Of a stretch of 64,000 nt of DNA, positions 52,797 to 64,000 are shown one piece after another; position 1 is the first letter of the stretch, and each line of letters begins with the position of its first letter. Position numbers and translations under genes: made by a program. Source of the stretch: Bacteroidetes bacterium MED-G20 (GTDB lineage: Bacteria > Bacteroidota > Bacteroidia > Flavobacteriales_D > Parvicellaceae); the NCBI GenBank assembly GCA_905182745.1, contig CAJJCR010000008.1:124001-188000 (forward strand), given 5' to 3'. The notes under the pieces were generated by a model. That model was given only the letters and a program-made list of their open reading frames with translations, was not told the DNA's origin and searched no databases.

Positions 52797-54158
52797 ATGC
52801 GATGTAGAATTCAATATTATTTAATAGCTATTTTTTCTTTAGCCTTCGTTTTTTCTTGTGATAAAAAGGAGGATCCTATAGATCATGAAACAGATGGTTA
52901 CCAGCAGTACGGAACGCCAGTTGCCAATATTCCAGACAATGAAGAATTGGTGATGTACGAAGTTAATTTAAGAGCTTTTAGTAGTAATGGCGATTTACAA
53001 GGCGTTCAAAATAGACTAGATAATATTGCAGAATTGGGCGTAAATATTATTTGGCTCATGCCCATTCAGACCAATGGTGGTCCCATTAATTCTCCTTATG
53101 CTATTTCCGATTATTATATGGTGGATGAGGAGTATGGAACTTTAGAAAATTTAAGAACTTTTATAGCTGAGGCGCATAACAGAGGAATGTTAGTCATTCT
53201 AGATTGGGTGGCCAATCATACAGATTGGGATAATACTTGGATGGCAGATAGCAGTTGGTATTCGCAAGATGCAAATGGAACTATTATTCACCCACCAGGT
53301 ACCAACTGGACAGATGTAGCGGATCTTAATTTTGATAATGAAAATATGGCTAATCAGATGATAGATGCCATGAAATATTGGGTGCTAGAAGCCAATGCCG
53401 ATGGGTATAGATGTGATGCGGCTGATTATGTGCCATTTGAATTTTGGAAAAGGGCTATTGATAGTTTAAGATCCATTCCCAATAGAGAATTGGTACTATT
53501 TGCAGAAGGAGCTAGAAACGATCATTTTGAGGCTGGTTTTGATTTGAATTTTGATTGGAGTTTTTATAATAGAACGGTAGATATATTTGCAAATGGCACC
53601 AATGCCAGTTATTTGGGAAATCAGCATAATATAACTTATGGCGCTGTTCCTGAAGGAAAAGAAAAAGTACGATTTACTACCAATCACGACCAGTGTGCTT
53701 GGGATGGAACGGCTATAGATATATATGGTGGTTTGGATGCTTCTTTGGCTGCTTTTGCAGCTACACTTTTTTATCCTGGTGTGCCACTTATATATACAAG
53801 TCAAGAGATTGGGTGGAATATTCAGATTCCATTTTTTACTAATTCAGTTTTAAATTGGAACTATGGTACTAGCACTTTAGAAAAGTATAAAAAATTAATG
53901 AATGCCTATACTAATAATCATGAATTTAAATCTGGTGCGTTAAATGACTATTCGAGTAGTGATGTTATTTGTATTAACAGAGAAATTGTTGGTAATAGTG
54001 CGTGGTGTTTGATAAACTCTAAAAATACTATTTCTAGCTTTTCTTTACCACTTGAGCTTCAAAACTTTAGTGGAACTAATTTATTAGATGGTAGTAGTTT
54101 TGTGGTAAATGGAAATACTATTTCTTTGGCTCCTTTTGAAACTTTAGTTTTTAAATAA
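52797..54158 (+). CDS. GH13 alpha-amylase-family lipoprotein
   Basis: A 453 aa surface or periplasmic lipoprotein (signal AIFSLAFVFSC) that acts on alpha-glucans. The four GH13 regions are present: DWVANHTDW (I), DGYRCDAADYVP with nucleophile Asp207 (II), LFAEGARND with acid Glu237 (III), and TTNHDQ with Asp298 (IV). A C-terminal beta domain follows (from about residue 380). No SusC/SusD-like genes are visible nearby. Confidence 0.92.
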   Translation: MRCRIQYYLIAIFSLAFVFSCDKKEDPIDHETDGYQQYGTPVANIPDNEELVMYEVNLRAFSSNGDLQGVQNRLDNIAELGVNIIWLMPIQTNGGPINSPYAISDYYMVDEEYGTLENLRTFIAEAHNRGMLVILDWVANHTDWDNTWMADSSWYSQDANGTIIHPPGTNWTDVADLNFDNENMANQMIDAMKYWVLEANADGYRCDAADYVPFEFWKRAIDSLRSIPNRELVLFAEGARNDHFEAGFDLNFDWSFYNRTVDIFANGTNASYLGNQHNITYGAVPEGKEKVRFTTNHDQCAWDGTAIDIYGGLDASLAAFAATLFYPGVPLIYTSQEIGWNIQIPFFTNSVLNWNYGTSTLEKYKKLMNAYTNNHEFKSGALNDYSSSDVICINREIVGNSAWCLINSKNTISSFSLPLELQNFSGTNLLDGSSFVVNGNTISLAPFETLVFK

Positions 54159-54220
54159 CTTTCAATTTGCCATCCTAAATTTCATGCATTTTATCATTAA
54201 AAATGCTGTTTTGGTCAGTA

Positions 54221-54241
54221 TTTAGGTAAATAACACCTAAA
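54221..54241. other. Inverted repeat upstream of the giant surface-protein gene
   Basis: TTTAGGT (54221-54227) / ACCTAAA (54235-54241) with a 7-base spacer, in the 158-bp spacer between the GH13 gene and the giant gene. No T run follows, so it is not a standard terminator. It could be an operator or chance. Confidence 0.35.
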
Positions 54242-54316
54242 AATGGTAACAAATTTTATCTGTTATAGTATATTTATAGACTTGATGAAAATCTTAGAAA
54301 TTCAGAGAAACCGATT

Positions 54317-57300
54317 TTGAGCAAATTTCCCCACTACATATTATGTTTTGTTTTAGTTCTTTTTGGACTAAATAATTATGCTCAAACATATATATTGAAT
54401 GAAGACTTTTCATCTGCAAGTGGAACTACTCCTCCTAGTGGTTGGAGTAATAATACAGTTACTGGAACTCCAACTGATTTATGGCATTTTGACAATCCTG
54501 GAAGCAGATCTATTGGTTATCCAATTATAGGGACGTATGCTATTTTTGATAGTGATAGTGTTTCTACTGGTGGAGGATCTGAACAAGTAGAATTGATATC
54601 CACCACACTAGATTGTTCAGGAGCTAATGACGTACTACTTTATTTCGATCATTATTTTGCTGGATCTAGCGGAGCTACTGGAAAAGTAGAAGTTTTTGAT
54701 GGGTCTAATTGGAATCTTGCAAAAACTATTACCGATAGTACTAATGGTGTTGTAAATCAATTAATTAATATTTCATCCTTTGCTGGTGCTGTTAGTAATG
54801 CTAGGGTTAAGTTTGTATGGAGTGGTAATGCAGATAACTTTTGGGCGGTAGATAATATTCAAGTATATGCGCCACTTGCATTAGACGCTTCTATTTCTGC
54901 TATTTCTAGTCCTATTATTCCTTTTTCTGCTGGTACACACAATATCGAAGCTAGTTTGTCTAATACTGGTGGTTCGGTATTAACTAGTGCCACTATAAAA
55001 TGGAGTTTAGATGGGGTTTTGCAATCTAGCTATTCTTGGAGCGGCAGTTTAGCAGTGGGTGGTACAGAAAGTAATATTGTAATAGATAATCATAATTTTT
55101 CTGCAGGATTATTACAAACATTAAGGGTATGGGTAGAAAATCCCAAAGATTGCAATGCATACAATGACACTACACTACTAGAAAATTTGGTAACGCCGCT
55201 TAACGGCGTGTATACGTTGGGAGGTGTTAATCCTGATTTTGCGAGTTTTAGTGAGTTAGCTACGGTACTAAATAATGCTGGTCAGACAGGTCCTGTGACG
55301 GTGAATGTTCGAGACGGAGTTTATACGGAGCAGTTCATGGTTTCAAATATTCAGGGGAATAGTTTTACAAATACCTTGACGATACAAGGGGAGAGCGGAG
55401 ATAGTAGTTTAGTGACCTTAGAGTATTCAGATGTAACCAATGTGATTTTTGAGTTTAATCGAGTTAAGGGGCTGTTTTTAGCTGATTTGTGTTTTAAATC
55501 TCTGAATACTCCATGGACAGGTGGTGAAGCTTATAAGATAGTAAGTTGTGATACAGTACGTATAAGTAATTGTTTATTTAAATCATCTGCGTCCCAGAGT
55601 TACTATATGGGTCAGTTTTATATAAATGGAAGTAGAGGAGTTTTAGTGGAGAATAATAATTTTAATGATAATGCTCCGATTTATATTTATTCATCTGCGA
55701 CTGGATATAGCGATGTACGAATATTGAATAACAGTAATATTAAAGGTTATTGGCCCCTGAATATTGTGAGTTATAGTTATCATCTTGGAATGAAGGCTGT
55801 ATTGAAGGGCAATAGTTTTTCAAGAAATGGCTATGATAAATATAATGCTGTAATGAATGGTAGTTTAGATACATTAATTTTTGAGGGCAATTCTCTTTTG
55901 CCATCTTCAGATGGAGATTATAATTTCAGTATGGCGGATGGGGGACTAGGAATCTTAAAAAATAATACGTTTGAAGGTAGAAGATTAAAGGTAGAAAATA
56001 TTGATAGCATTATATCCAATAGATTTCTTGGAGTTGAGAATGAAAATGCTCTTTATATAAATTCTGGTTCTTCATTTATAGCTAATAATTATATTTCGTT
56101 GAGTGGAGCCTTAACAAGTACAGGTTTGTATGTGAGAGATATTAGTGGAGTTAAAATAGTAAATAATAGCATTGAGAATATAGGAACTTCAGCTTCATCT
56201 TATGGGCTAAGGTTAGAAGCAGGAGCGACGAATATAACAGTTAAGAATAATATATTTTCTACAAAGAATGGTGGAGTTCCTGTGCAAGTTCCATCAGCTT
56301 TAACTAATCCAGACTGGGATTACAATTGTTATTATACAAGTGGAAATATAATTGGAAGCTACAATGGGACGAACTATAGTAGTGTATCGGCATTGGGAGC
56401 GGCAATGGGCAGTGATGCAAACTCGTTGAATGTGAATCCATTTTTCATGTCGGATACCAATCTTACAACCAACCAAGGGCAGTTAAAAGCAGGAATTTCG
56501 ATAGCTGGAGTTACTACAGATATAGATGGAACGGCAAGAGGAAATCCATCTACTATTGGAGCCAAAGAATATGCGGGATGTAATAACGATGCTGGAATAA
56601 ACAGGGTAATACATCCTACATCGCCACTAAGTAGTACTACCAACAATATAGAAGTAGAGCTGAGCAACCAAGGCACCGGTGGTTTATTCTTTGCAAGAAT
56701 TGGCTGGAGCGTGAATGATGTGTTACAGACGCCGTATAATTGGAGTGGTAATTTGTCTAGTCAGAATACTACGAATGTGACTATAGCCAATAACCATACT
56801 TTTAGTGGAGCTAGTATTTACAATTTAAAAGCTTGGATAGAGACTGTAAACGGATCGGCAGATTGCAATGCATACAATGACACTACACTACTAGAAAATT
56901 TGGTAACGCCGCTTAGCGGCGTGTATACGTTGGGAGGAGTTAATCCTGATTTTGCGAGTTTTACGTGAGCTTTGCTACGGTACTAAATAATGCTGGTCAG
57001 ACGGGGCCTGTGACGGTGAATGTGCGAGACGGAGTTTATACGGAGCAGTTCATGGTTTCAAATATTCAGGGGAATAGTTTTACAAATACCTTGACGATAC
57101 AAGGGGAGAGCGGAGATAGTAGTTTAGTGACCTTAGAGTATTCAGATGTAACCAATGTGATTTTTGAGTTTAATCGAGTTAAGGGGCTGTTTTTAGCTGA
57201 TTTGTGTTTTAAATCTCTGAATACTCCATGGACAGGTGGTGAAGCTTATAAGATAGTAAGTTGTGATACAGTACGTATAAGTAATTGTTTATTTAAATCA

Positions 57301-60300
57301 TCTGCGTCCCAGAGTTACTATATGGGTCAGTTTTATATAAATGGAAGTAGAGGAGTTTTAGTGGAGAATAATAATTTTAATGATAATGCTCCGATTTATA
57401 TTTATTCATCTGCGACTGGATATAGCGATGTACGAATATTGAATAACAGTAATATTAAAGGTTATTGGCCCCTGAATATTGTGAGTTATAGTTATCATCT
57501 TGGAATGAAGGCTGTATTGAAGGGCAATAGTTTTTCAAGAAATGGCTATGATAAATATAATGCTGTAATGAATGGTAGTTTAGATACATTAATTTTTGAG
57601 GGCAATTCTCTTTTGCCATCTTCAGATGGAGATTATAATTTCAGTATGGCGGATGGGGGACTAGGAATCTTAAAAAATAATACGTTTGAAGGTAGAAGAT
57701 TAAAGGTAGAAAATATTGATAGCATTATATCCAATAGATTTCTTGGAGTTGAGAATGAAAATGCTCTTTATATAAATTCTGGTTCTTCATTTATAGCTAA
57801 TAATTATATTTCGTTGAGTGGAGCCTTAACAAGTACAGGTTTGTATGTGAGAGATATTAGTGGAGTTAAAATAGTAAATAATAGCATTGAGAATATAGGA
57901 ACTTCAGCTTCATCTTATGGGCTAAGGTTAGAAGCAGGAGCGACGAATATAACAGTTAAGAATAATATATTTTCTACAAAGAATGGTGGAGTTCCTGTGC
58001 AAGTTCCATCAGCTTTAACTAATCCAGACTGGGATTACAATTGTTATTATACAAGTGGAAATATAATTGGAAGCTACAATGGGACGAACTATAGTAGTGT
58101 ATCGGCATTGGGAGCGGCAATGGGCAGTGATGCAAACTCGTTGAATGTGAATCCATTTTTCATGTCGGATACCAATCTTACAACCAACCAAGGGCAGTTA
58201 AAAGCAGGAATTTCGATAGCTGGAGTTACTACAGATATAGATGGAACGGCAAGAGGAAATCCATCTACTATTGGAGCCAAAGAATATGCGGGATGTAATA
58301 ACGATGCTGGAATAAATAGGGTAATACATCCTACATCGCCACTAAGTAGTACTACCAATAATATAGAAGTAGAGCTGAGCAACCAAGGCACCGGTGGTTT
58401 ATTTTTTGCAAGAATTGGCTGGAGCGTGAATGATGTGTTACAGACGCCGTATAATTGGAGTGGTAATTTGTCTAGTCAGAATACTACGAATGTGACTATA
58501 GCCAATAACCATACTTTTAGTGGAGCTAGTATTTACAATTTAAAAGCTTGGATAGAGACTGTAAACGGATCGGCAGATTGCAATGCATACAATGACACTA
58601 CACTACTAGAAAATTTGGTAACGCCGCTTAACGGCGTGTATACGTTGGGAGGTGTTAATCCTGATTTTGCGAGTTTTAGTGAGTTAGCTACGGTACTAAA
58701 TAATGCTGGTCAGACAGGTCCTGTGACGGTGAATGTTCGAGACGGAGTTTATACGGAGCAGTTCATGGTTTCAAATATTCAGGGGAATAGTTTTACAAAT
58801 ACCTTGACGATACAAGGGGAGAGCGGAGATAGTAGTTTAGTGACCTTAGAGTATTCAGATGTAACCAATGTGATTTTTGAGTTTAATCGAGTTAAGGGGC
58901 TGTTTTTAGCTGATTTGTGTTTTAAATCTCTGAATACTCCATGGACAGGTGGTGAAGCTTATAAGATAGTAAGTTGTGATACAGTACGTATAAGTAATTG
59001 TTTATTTAAATCATCTGCGTCCCAGAGTTACTATATGGGTCAGTTTTATATAAATGGAAGTAGAGGAGTTTTAGTGGAGAATAATAATTTTAATGATAAT
59101 GCTCCGATTTATATTTATTCATCTGCGACTGGATATAGCGATGTACGAATATTGAATAACAGTAATATTAAAGGTTATTGGCCCCTGAATATTGTGAGTT
59201 ATAGTTATCATCTTGGAATGAAGGCTGTATTGAAGGGCAATAGTTTTTCAAGAAATGGCTATGATAAATATAATGCTGTAATGAATGGTAGTTTAGATAC
59301 ATTAATTTTTGAGGGCAATTCTCTTTTGCCATCTTCAGATGGAGATTATAATTTCAGTATGGCGGATGGGGGACTAGGAATCTTAAAAAATAATACGTTT
59401 GAAGGTAGAAGATTAAAGGTAGAAAATATTGATAGCATTATATCCAATAGATTTCTTGGAGTTGAGAATGAAAATGCTCTTTATATAAATTCTGGTTCTT
59501 CATTTATAGCTAATAATTATATTTCGTTGAGTGGAGCCTTAACAAGTACAGGTTTGTATGTGAGAGATATTAGTGGAGTTAAAATAGTAAATAATAGCAT
59601 TGAGAATATAGGAACTTCAGCTTCATCTTATGGGCTAAGGTTAGAAGCAGGAGCGACGAATATAACAGTTAAGAATAATATATTTTCTACAAAGAATGGT
59701 GGAGTTCCTGTGCAAGTTCCATCAGCTTTAACTAATCCAGACTGGGATTACAATTGTTATTATACAAGTGGAAATATAATTGGAAGCTACAATGGGACGA
59801 ACTATAGTAGTGTATCGGCATTGGGAGCGGCAATGGGCAGTGATGCGAATTCGTTGAATGTGAATCCATACTTTGTTTCGGATACTAATTTAATGGTAAG
59901 CCAGCGACAGCTAAATGGCGCTGGAATATACGTGCCTGGAGTAAATGTAGATATAGACAACGAAGTAAGAAATGCTTCGGCTCCTGACATAGGGGCTCAA
60001 GAATTTGATATTGACTTTGGTTTATTAGAACTTTTACAGCCTACTTTAAGTTGTCTTCACACCAGCTCAGAAGCTATAGAAGTAAGAATTAAACAATATG
60101 GAGATGCTGCTGTTGTAGATATGCAAATTGCCTACCAAGTAAATGGAGGAGCTATCACTACAGAAACCATTAATGGGACTACTTTTAGCGATATAGATTA
60201 CACTTTTACCGCTACTGAAGATTTAGCTGCCATTGGTAATTATGTATTTAAAATGTGGCTGGTTAATTCTTCGGACGATAACCTAAATAACGATACTCTT

Positions 60301-63300
60301 ACAACCACCATATTTAGAAGTAATGTCCCTACTTCCAGTTTTTCTTACGTTCCTTCTTGTGCCAACGAACTTGCTTCTTTTACTGGAACTGCAACTGTAG
60401 CTAGCGGTAGTATTTCTAGTTATGAATGGATTCTGGGAGACGGAAATACCTCTACCATTCAAAATCCTAACCACTGTTTACGATACTTCTGGAACTTATA
60501 GCGTAGAATTTAGAGCATACAGCGGAGTGGGTTGTTTTGGTAGTGAAACCCAAAATGTGGTAGTGGAAACTACACCTGTAGCCAGCTTTACAGTTAACAA
60601 TCCTTGTTCTGGCGATACGACGGTATTTACCAATGCAACTACCATTTCTAGTGGTACTGTAGATTATGAGTGGTCACTAGGTGATGGTACTACCGCCACC
60701 ACACAAAATATAAATTACGATTATCCAGCTATTGGAAATTTTTCGGTTCGTTTAATTGCCACTACCAGTGGTAGCACCTGTAAAGATACCAGCATACAAT
60801 CGGTAGATATTTATCTAGCTTATTTTGACACTACCAGTTTAAGCGGTGATCCTAGTGTGACTTATAACGGAACTATTTACACTGCTTCTACTCAAGTAGT
60901 AGAAAATTTAACTACTATCAATGGTTGTGATTCTGTGAGGGTGACTAATATTTCCGTAAGTGCTCCTACTACTTGGACAGGTGCTGTAGATACAGACTGG
61001 AACAATGTCTCAAACTGGTCTGCTGGAATTCCAGATAATACAGATGATATTGTAATTTCTGGTGGAGGTAATAATCCAGTAATTAATACTGCCGGTGCAG
61101 CATGTAAAAATTTAACTATTTCAAGCGGCGGTTCTGTTACCATTTCTGATGCTTCTTATAGCATAAACTTAGATACTTTAAAAATTGAAAATGGGGCTCA
61201 AGTAACCATATCCAATGGGGCTGTTTATTTAAATAATGTAATTAACTCTGGTACTTTAAATATAAGTGGTGGTACTTTAGATATTGATGACAACTATACC
61301 GCTAGTGGCAATATTACTACCAATATAAGTGGAGGAACTATAAAAGTAGAAGGCAATTGGACATCATCTGGAAATGGATTTGACTCCAACTGGTGGAACA
61401 GTGGAGTTTAGTGGAAGTGTAGCTCAAACTATTAGTTTGGCAGCTGGAAATAATTTTTATGATTTAACCATTAATAATTCTAATGCGACTGAAAAAGTGT
61501 CTGCCCAAGGAAGTGCTTTAGTAGTGAGCAATCATTTGAATATAACAGATGGAATTTTTGAATCTGCTTCTGACTATCATGATGTACCATTAGCATCTGG
61601 ATCATCATTACAATTAACTGGCGACATTACCGTAAGTGGTAATTGGACCAACAATGGAACTTTTACTCACAATAATCATACAGTAACTTTTGACGGTTCT
61701 ACTGCTCAATCGATTGCTGGGGCGAATAATTCTTTTTATAATTTAACCATAAATAATTCTTCTTCTGGAATAAATTTAAGTTCTGGTGTTGCCATTACTG
61801 GAACACTGAATTTAACACAAGGGCAGATAGATATTAATTCAATATCTGTAGATTTTAGACCTGGTTCTGATGTTAGTAATGCATCCAATTCTTCCCATAC
61901 ATTTGATGGACCTTTGGTAAGATGGTTTAACTCAACTAATCCATTTACCTTTCCATGTGGAGATGGTACTAATTACAGACCAGTTACTTTAACATCCAGT
62001 AATAGTAACAGCAATAATATGTTTGCATCCTATTTATTTGCTAATCAAAATCAAAGCTCATTAAATTCTTCGCTATCGTCCATAGAAACTTATGGTTGGG
62101 ACATTCAAAGAAGCACTGGTACAGATGGTTTTAATATAACCATTCCATTTGATGCTAGTTATAATATTTCAGATTTTAACAATCTAACTATTGCTATGTG
62201 GGATGGAACCGAGTGGACAGAACTCCCTTCTACAGTTACAGGCACTGCATCCAGCGGAAGTATTACCACCAATAGCCCAGTAAGTGATTTTTCTAATCGA
62301 TTATTTTGCTTTGGGGTATAAGTCAATCCCCAAAACCTACGTTCCAGACGATAATTTTGAGGCTTATTTAGAGACGCACGATGCTAGTGGAAATGTAGTA
62401 AGTGTGGGCGATGCCAATTCTATGGGTGATGGTATTGCAATAATGATTCTGTAACTACTGCCAATATTAGCGGGGTGACTACTTTAAGATGTAATAATCA
62501 AAATATTGCAGATTTAACTGGAATTGAAGATTTCAATTCATTAACAAGACTAGAGTGTCACAACAATTCATTAACAAGTTTAGATGTAAGTCAAAATACT
62601 GCTCTAACTTTCTTTTATTGTTATAACAATTCAATAAGTAGTTTAGATTTATCTCAAAACACTAATGCTTACTACATTGAGGCTAATAACAATCTAGTTA
62701 AGTACTATTAATATTTCTCAATGTAGTTCTTTGTCTTGATTTACGAGTTAATCAATAATTCATTAACCAGTTTAGATGTAAGTCAAAATACAGCTTTACA
62801 TAACATTCAATGTTATACTAATCTTATAACCTCATTTAGATTTAAGTCAAAACACTCTTAGTTCAGATAATTTGTCACAACAACCAACTAACCACTTTAG
62901 ATATTAGCTCAAATACTATTTTGACAGATTTAGGATGCTATGGAAACCAACTAACCAGTTTAGATGTTAGAAATGGAAATAACACCAATTTTACAAATTT
63001 TAATGTCACTGGCAATGCTAATCTTAATTGTATTTCTGTAGATGATATTAGTCATGCTAATACCAATTGGACAGCCATAGATTCGCATACTATTTTCTTA
63101 GACGACTGTGCTTCATATGTTTCTCCAAACGCCGACTTTTCAGCAGATGCCACTCACGGTTTGTCAAGGATTTGCTGTTAATTTTACAGATGCTTCTACA
63201 GGTTCTGCAGGAATTACTTCTTGGAGCTGGGACTTTGGCGATGGAACTACATCTACTTTACAAAACCCAACCCATACTTACAACACCGCTGGAACTTACG

Positions 63301-64000
63301 ATGTTAGCTCTTACTGTAAATGGAAGTGGATACTGAAACTAAGACGGGTTATATTACAGTTACTCAAATTGGAAGCATCTATGCAGATAATTTCGAATCT
63401 CAAGGCAGTTGGATCGGAGATTTTGGAAATACCAATGGATTATGGAATATTTCCTCAGGCCCTACTTCTTCTGTATCTACAGGACCTTCTGGAGCATACA
63501 GTGGCAATAAATATTTTTATTTTGAAACTAGTGCTGGTGGGTTAAATCGATGGTAGTATTGTTTCTGCTGCTATAGATTTATCTTCTCTGAGTGCTTCTA
63601 CATTACTTACCTTTTGGATGCATGCCTGGGGAGATGGCAATAGGCACATTAAACGTAGGGATTGGTAGTTCTCCAAGTGGAACATTTACCAATGTATATA
63701 CTGTTTCTGGACAACAAACTGCCAGTGAAACCGATCCTTTCCAACAAGTATCTATAGATGTTAGTGCCTTACAATGGACAAACGGTTTATCATACAGCTA
63801 AACTATGTAAGGTCTTCCACAGGAACTTCGTTGGAATGGCGATTTGGCCATTGATTTATTAGAAATAAAATCTTGTGTTAGTTGTATTGCCCCTACCAAT
63901 ATTGCGGTAGCTAATATTACAGCTAGCAGCGCTGATCTTTCTTGGATAGCTGGTGGAACAGAAACTGCTTGGAATTTGGAATACGGACCTAAGGGATTTT
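54317..64000 (+). CDS. Giant secreted multidomain repeat protein, probable T9SS client (3' cut by window, frameshifted)
   Basis: It starts at TTG 54317 with a signal peptide (HYILCFVLVLFGLNNYAQ) and runs off the window, so it exceeds 3,200 codons. Domain order: a MAM/jelly-roll-like domain (about residues 25-190), a CARDB-like Ig domain (190-275), three tandem units of beta-helix plus CARDB-like domain (55148-59868, third partial), PKD domains (about 60300-60800), beta-strand repeats (to 62320), a DNFEAYLE-type leucine-rich-repeat region (62340-63030), a PKD domain (63110-63330), a MAM-like domain (63370-63860) and the start of an Fn3 domain (63890 on). Inferred indels: 56947 and 56954 (+1 each), 60470 (+1), 61382 (+1), 62313 (+1), 62442 (-1), and several more after 62700. 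The T9SS C-terminal sorting domain would lie beyond the window. Adhesin or glycan-binding roles are inference. Confidence 0.8.
55148..56860 (+). repeat. Tandem unit 1 (1,713 bp) of the giant gene
   Basis: A 571-codon unit. It begins with GATTGCAATGCATAC, encodes a parallel beta-helix with repeated Asn-rich rungs (VRILNNSNI, AVLKGNSFS, GILKNNTFEG, KIVNNSIENIG, ITVKNNIFS) and ends in a CARDB-like domain (NNIEVELSNQGTGG). The CARDB-like domain just before unit 1 is related in protein but not in DNA. Confidence 0.95.
56861..58575 (+). repeat. Tandem unit 2 (1,715 bp) of the giant gene
   Basis: Nearly identical to unit 1. It is 2 bp longer because of two apparent one-base insertions at about 56947 and 56954. 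Their removal restores FSELATV and a 1,713-bp period. Other differences from unit 1 are a few substitutions close to the unit ends, most of them synonymous. Confidence 0.95.
56906..56922. repeat. Palindrome at tandem-unit boundary
   Basis: ACGCCGCT-T-AGCGGCGT, an 8-bp stem, sits 45 bp inside unit 2. Units 1 and 3 carry ACGCCG-CTTAA-CGGCGT, a 6-bp stem, at 55193-55209 and about 58621-58637. It is GC-rich in an A/T-rich gene and encodes VTPL(N/S)GVY. Confidence 0.7.
58576..59868 (+). repeat. Tandem unit 3, partial (about 1,293 bp)
   Basis: Matches units 1 and 2 from the GATTGCAATG boundary through the beta-helix to about 59868. It then diverges (PYFVSDTNLMVSQRQLNGAG in place of PFFMSDTNLTTNQGQLKAG). 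The CARDB-like domain that follows is a different, non-repeat version. Confidence 0.95.

Noticed and set aside
56374-58391. Identical 100-codon open frames on the minus strand in units 1 and 2 (56374-56676, 58089-58391)
   Set aside because: They repeat only because the DNA repeats, lie antisense to a clear coding frame, and resemble no known protein.
54317-60500. CRISPR or satellite-type array
   Set aside because: The units are 1.7 kb, coding and in frame, with no short spaced repeats and no cas genes.

Overview
The window is chromosomal DNA from a low-GC Bacteroidota, most likely a marine or aquatic member of the Flavobacteriia. Three things point there: the gliding/type IX secretion set porP(sprF)-gldK-gldL-gldM-gldN, promoters of the Bacteroidota type (TTTG-N19-TAnnTTTG), and family-typical gene orders (tRNA-tuf-tRNA-Trp-secE-nusG-rplKAJL-rpoBC-DUF3467; miaB-sigma54 activator-lptE-TPR-secG-groS-groL). 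No rRNA, CRISPR array, prophage or insertion sequence was seen.

Layout. 1-2.05 kb: 3' part of a TPR/PD40/CRD/OmpA envelope protein resembling the T9SS-associated PorE. 2.1-10.7 kb: housekeeping genes (purM, prfA, pyrF, a PspC protein, an RmlD-like reductase, a Na+/alanine symporter, a ComEA-like HhH protein, apt, an acyl-CoA dehydrogenase). 10.7-25.7 kb: a translation/transcription block (rpsU, Xer recombinase, hpf, four tRNAs, tuf, tRNA-Trp, secE, nusG, rplKAJL, rpoBC, DUF3467). 25.8-29.4 kb: a putative porin and acs. 29.5-35.8 kb, minus strand: groL, groS, secG, a TPR protein, lptE, a sigma-54 activator and miaB. 36-46 kb: topA, a degenerate arginase-like gene, then the T9SS core porP-gldK-gldL-gldM-gldN. 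46-49.7 kb: an ABC-F ATPase, a small lipoprotein and an aldehyde dehydrogenase. 49.7-54.2 kb: a small carbohydrate locus (serine hydrolase and GH43 on minus, GH13 lipoprotein on plus) with no SusC/SusD pair visible. 54.3 kb to the edge: one giant multidomain secreted protein.

The most striking object is the giant gene at 54.3 kb. It holds three nearly identical, in-frame tandem units of about 1,713 bp (571 codons; the third is partial), each a parallel beta-helix followed by an Ig/CARDB-like domain. PKD, LRR, MAM-like and Fn3 domains follow. It is a likely client of the T9SS encoded 10 kb upstream.

Quality warning. Many genes are interrupted by single-base indels, mostly in short homopolymers: seven in the porE-like gene, one each in the symporter, nusG and rplJ, six in rpoB (net zero), about two each in the serine hydrolase and GH43 genes, and many in the giant gene. 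Since nusG, rplJ and rpoB are essential, these are read here as sequence errors, not pseudogenes. Affected genes are annotated as single CDSs and the inferred indels are given. Several starts are TTG or GTG (apt, xer, secE, rpoB, the giant gene), and Shine-Dalgarno sequences are mostly absent, as is common in this phylum.
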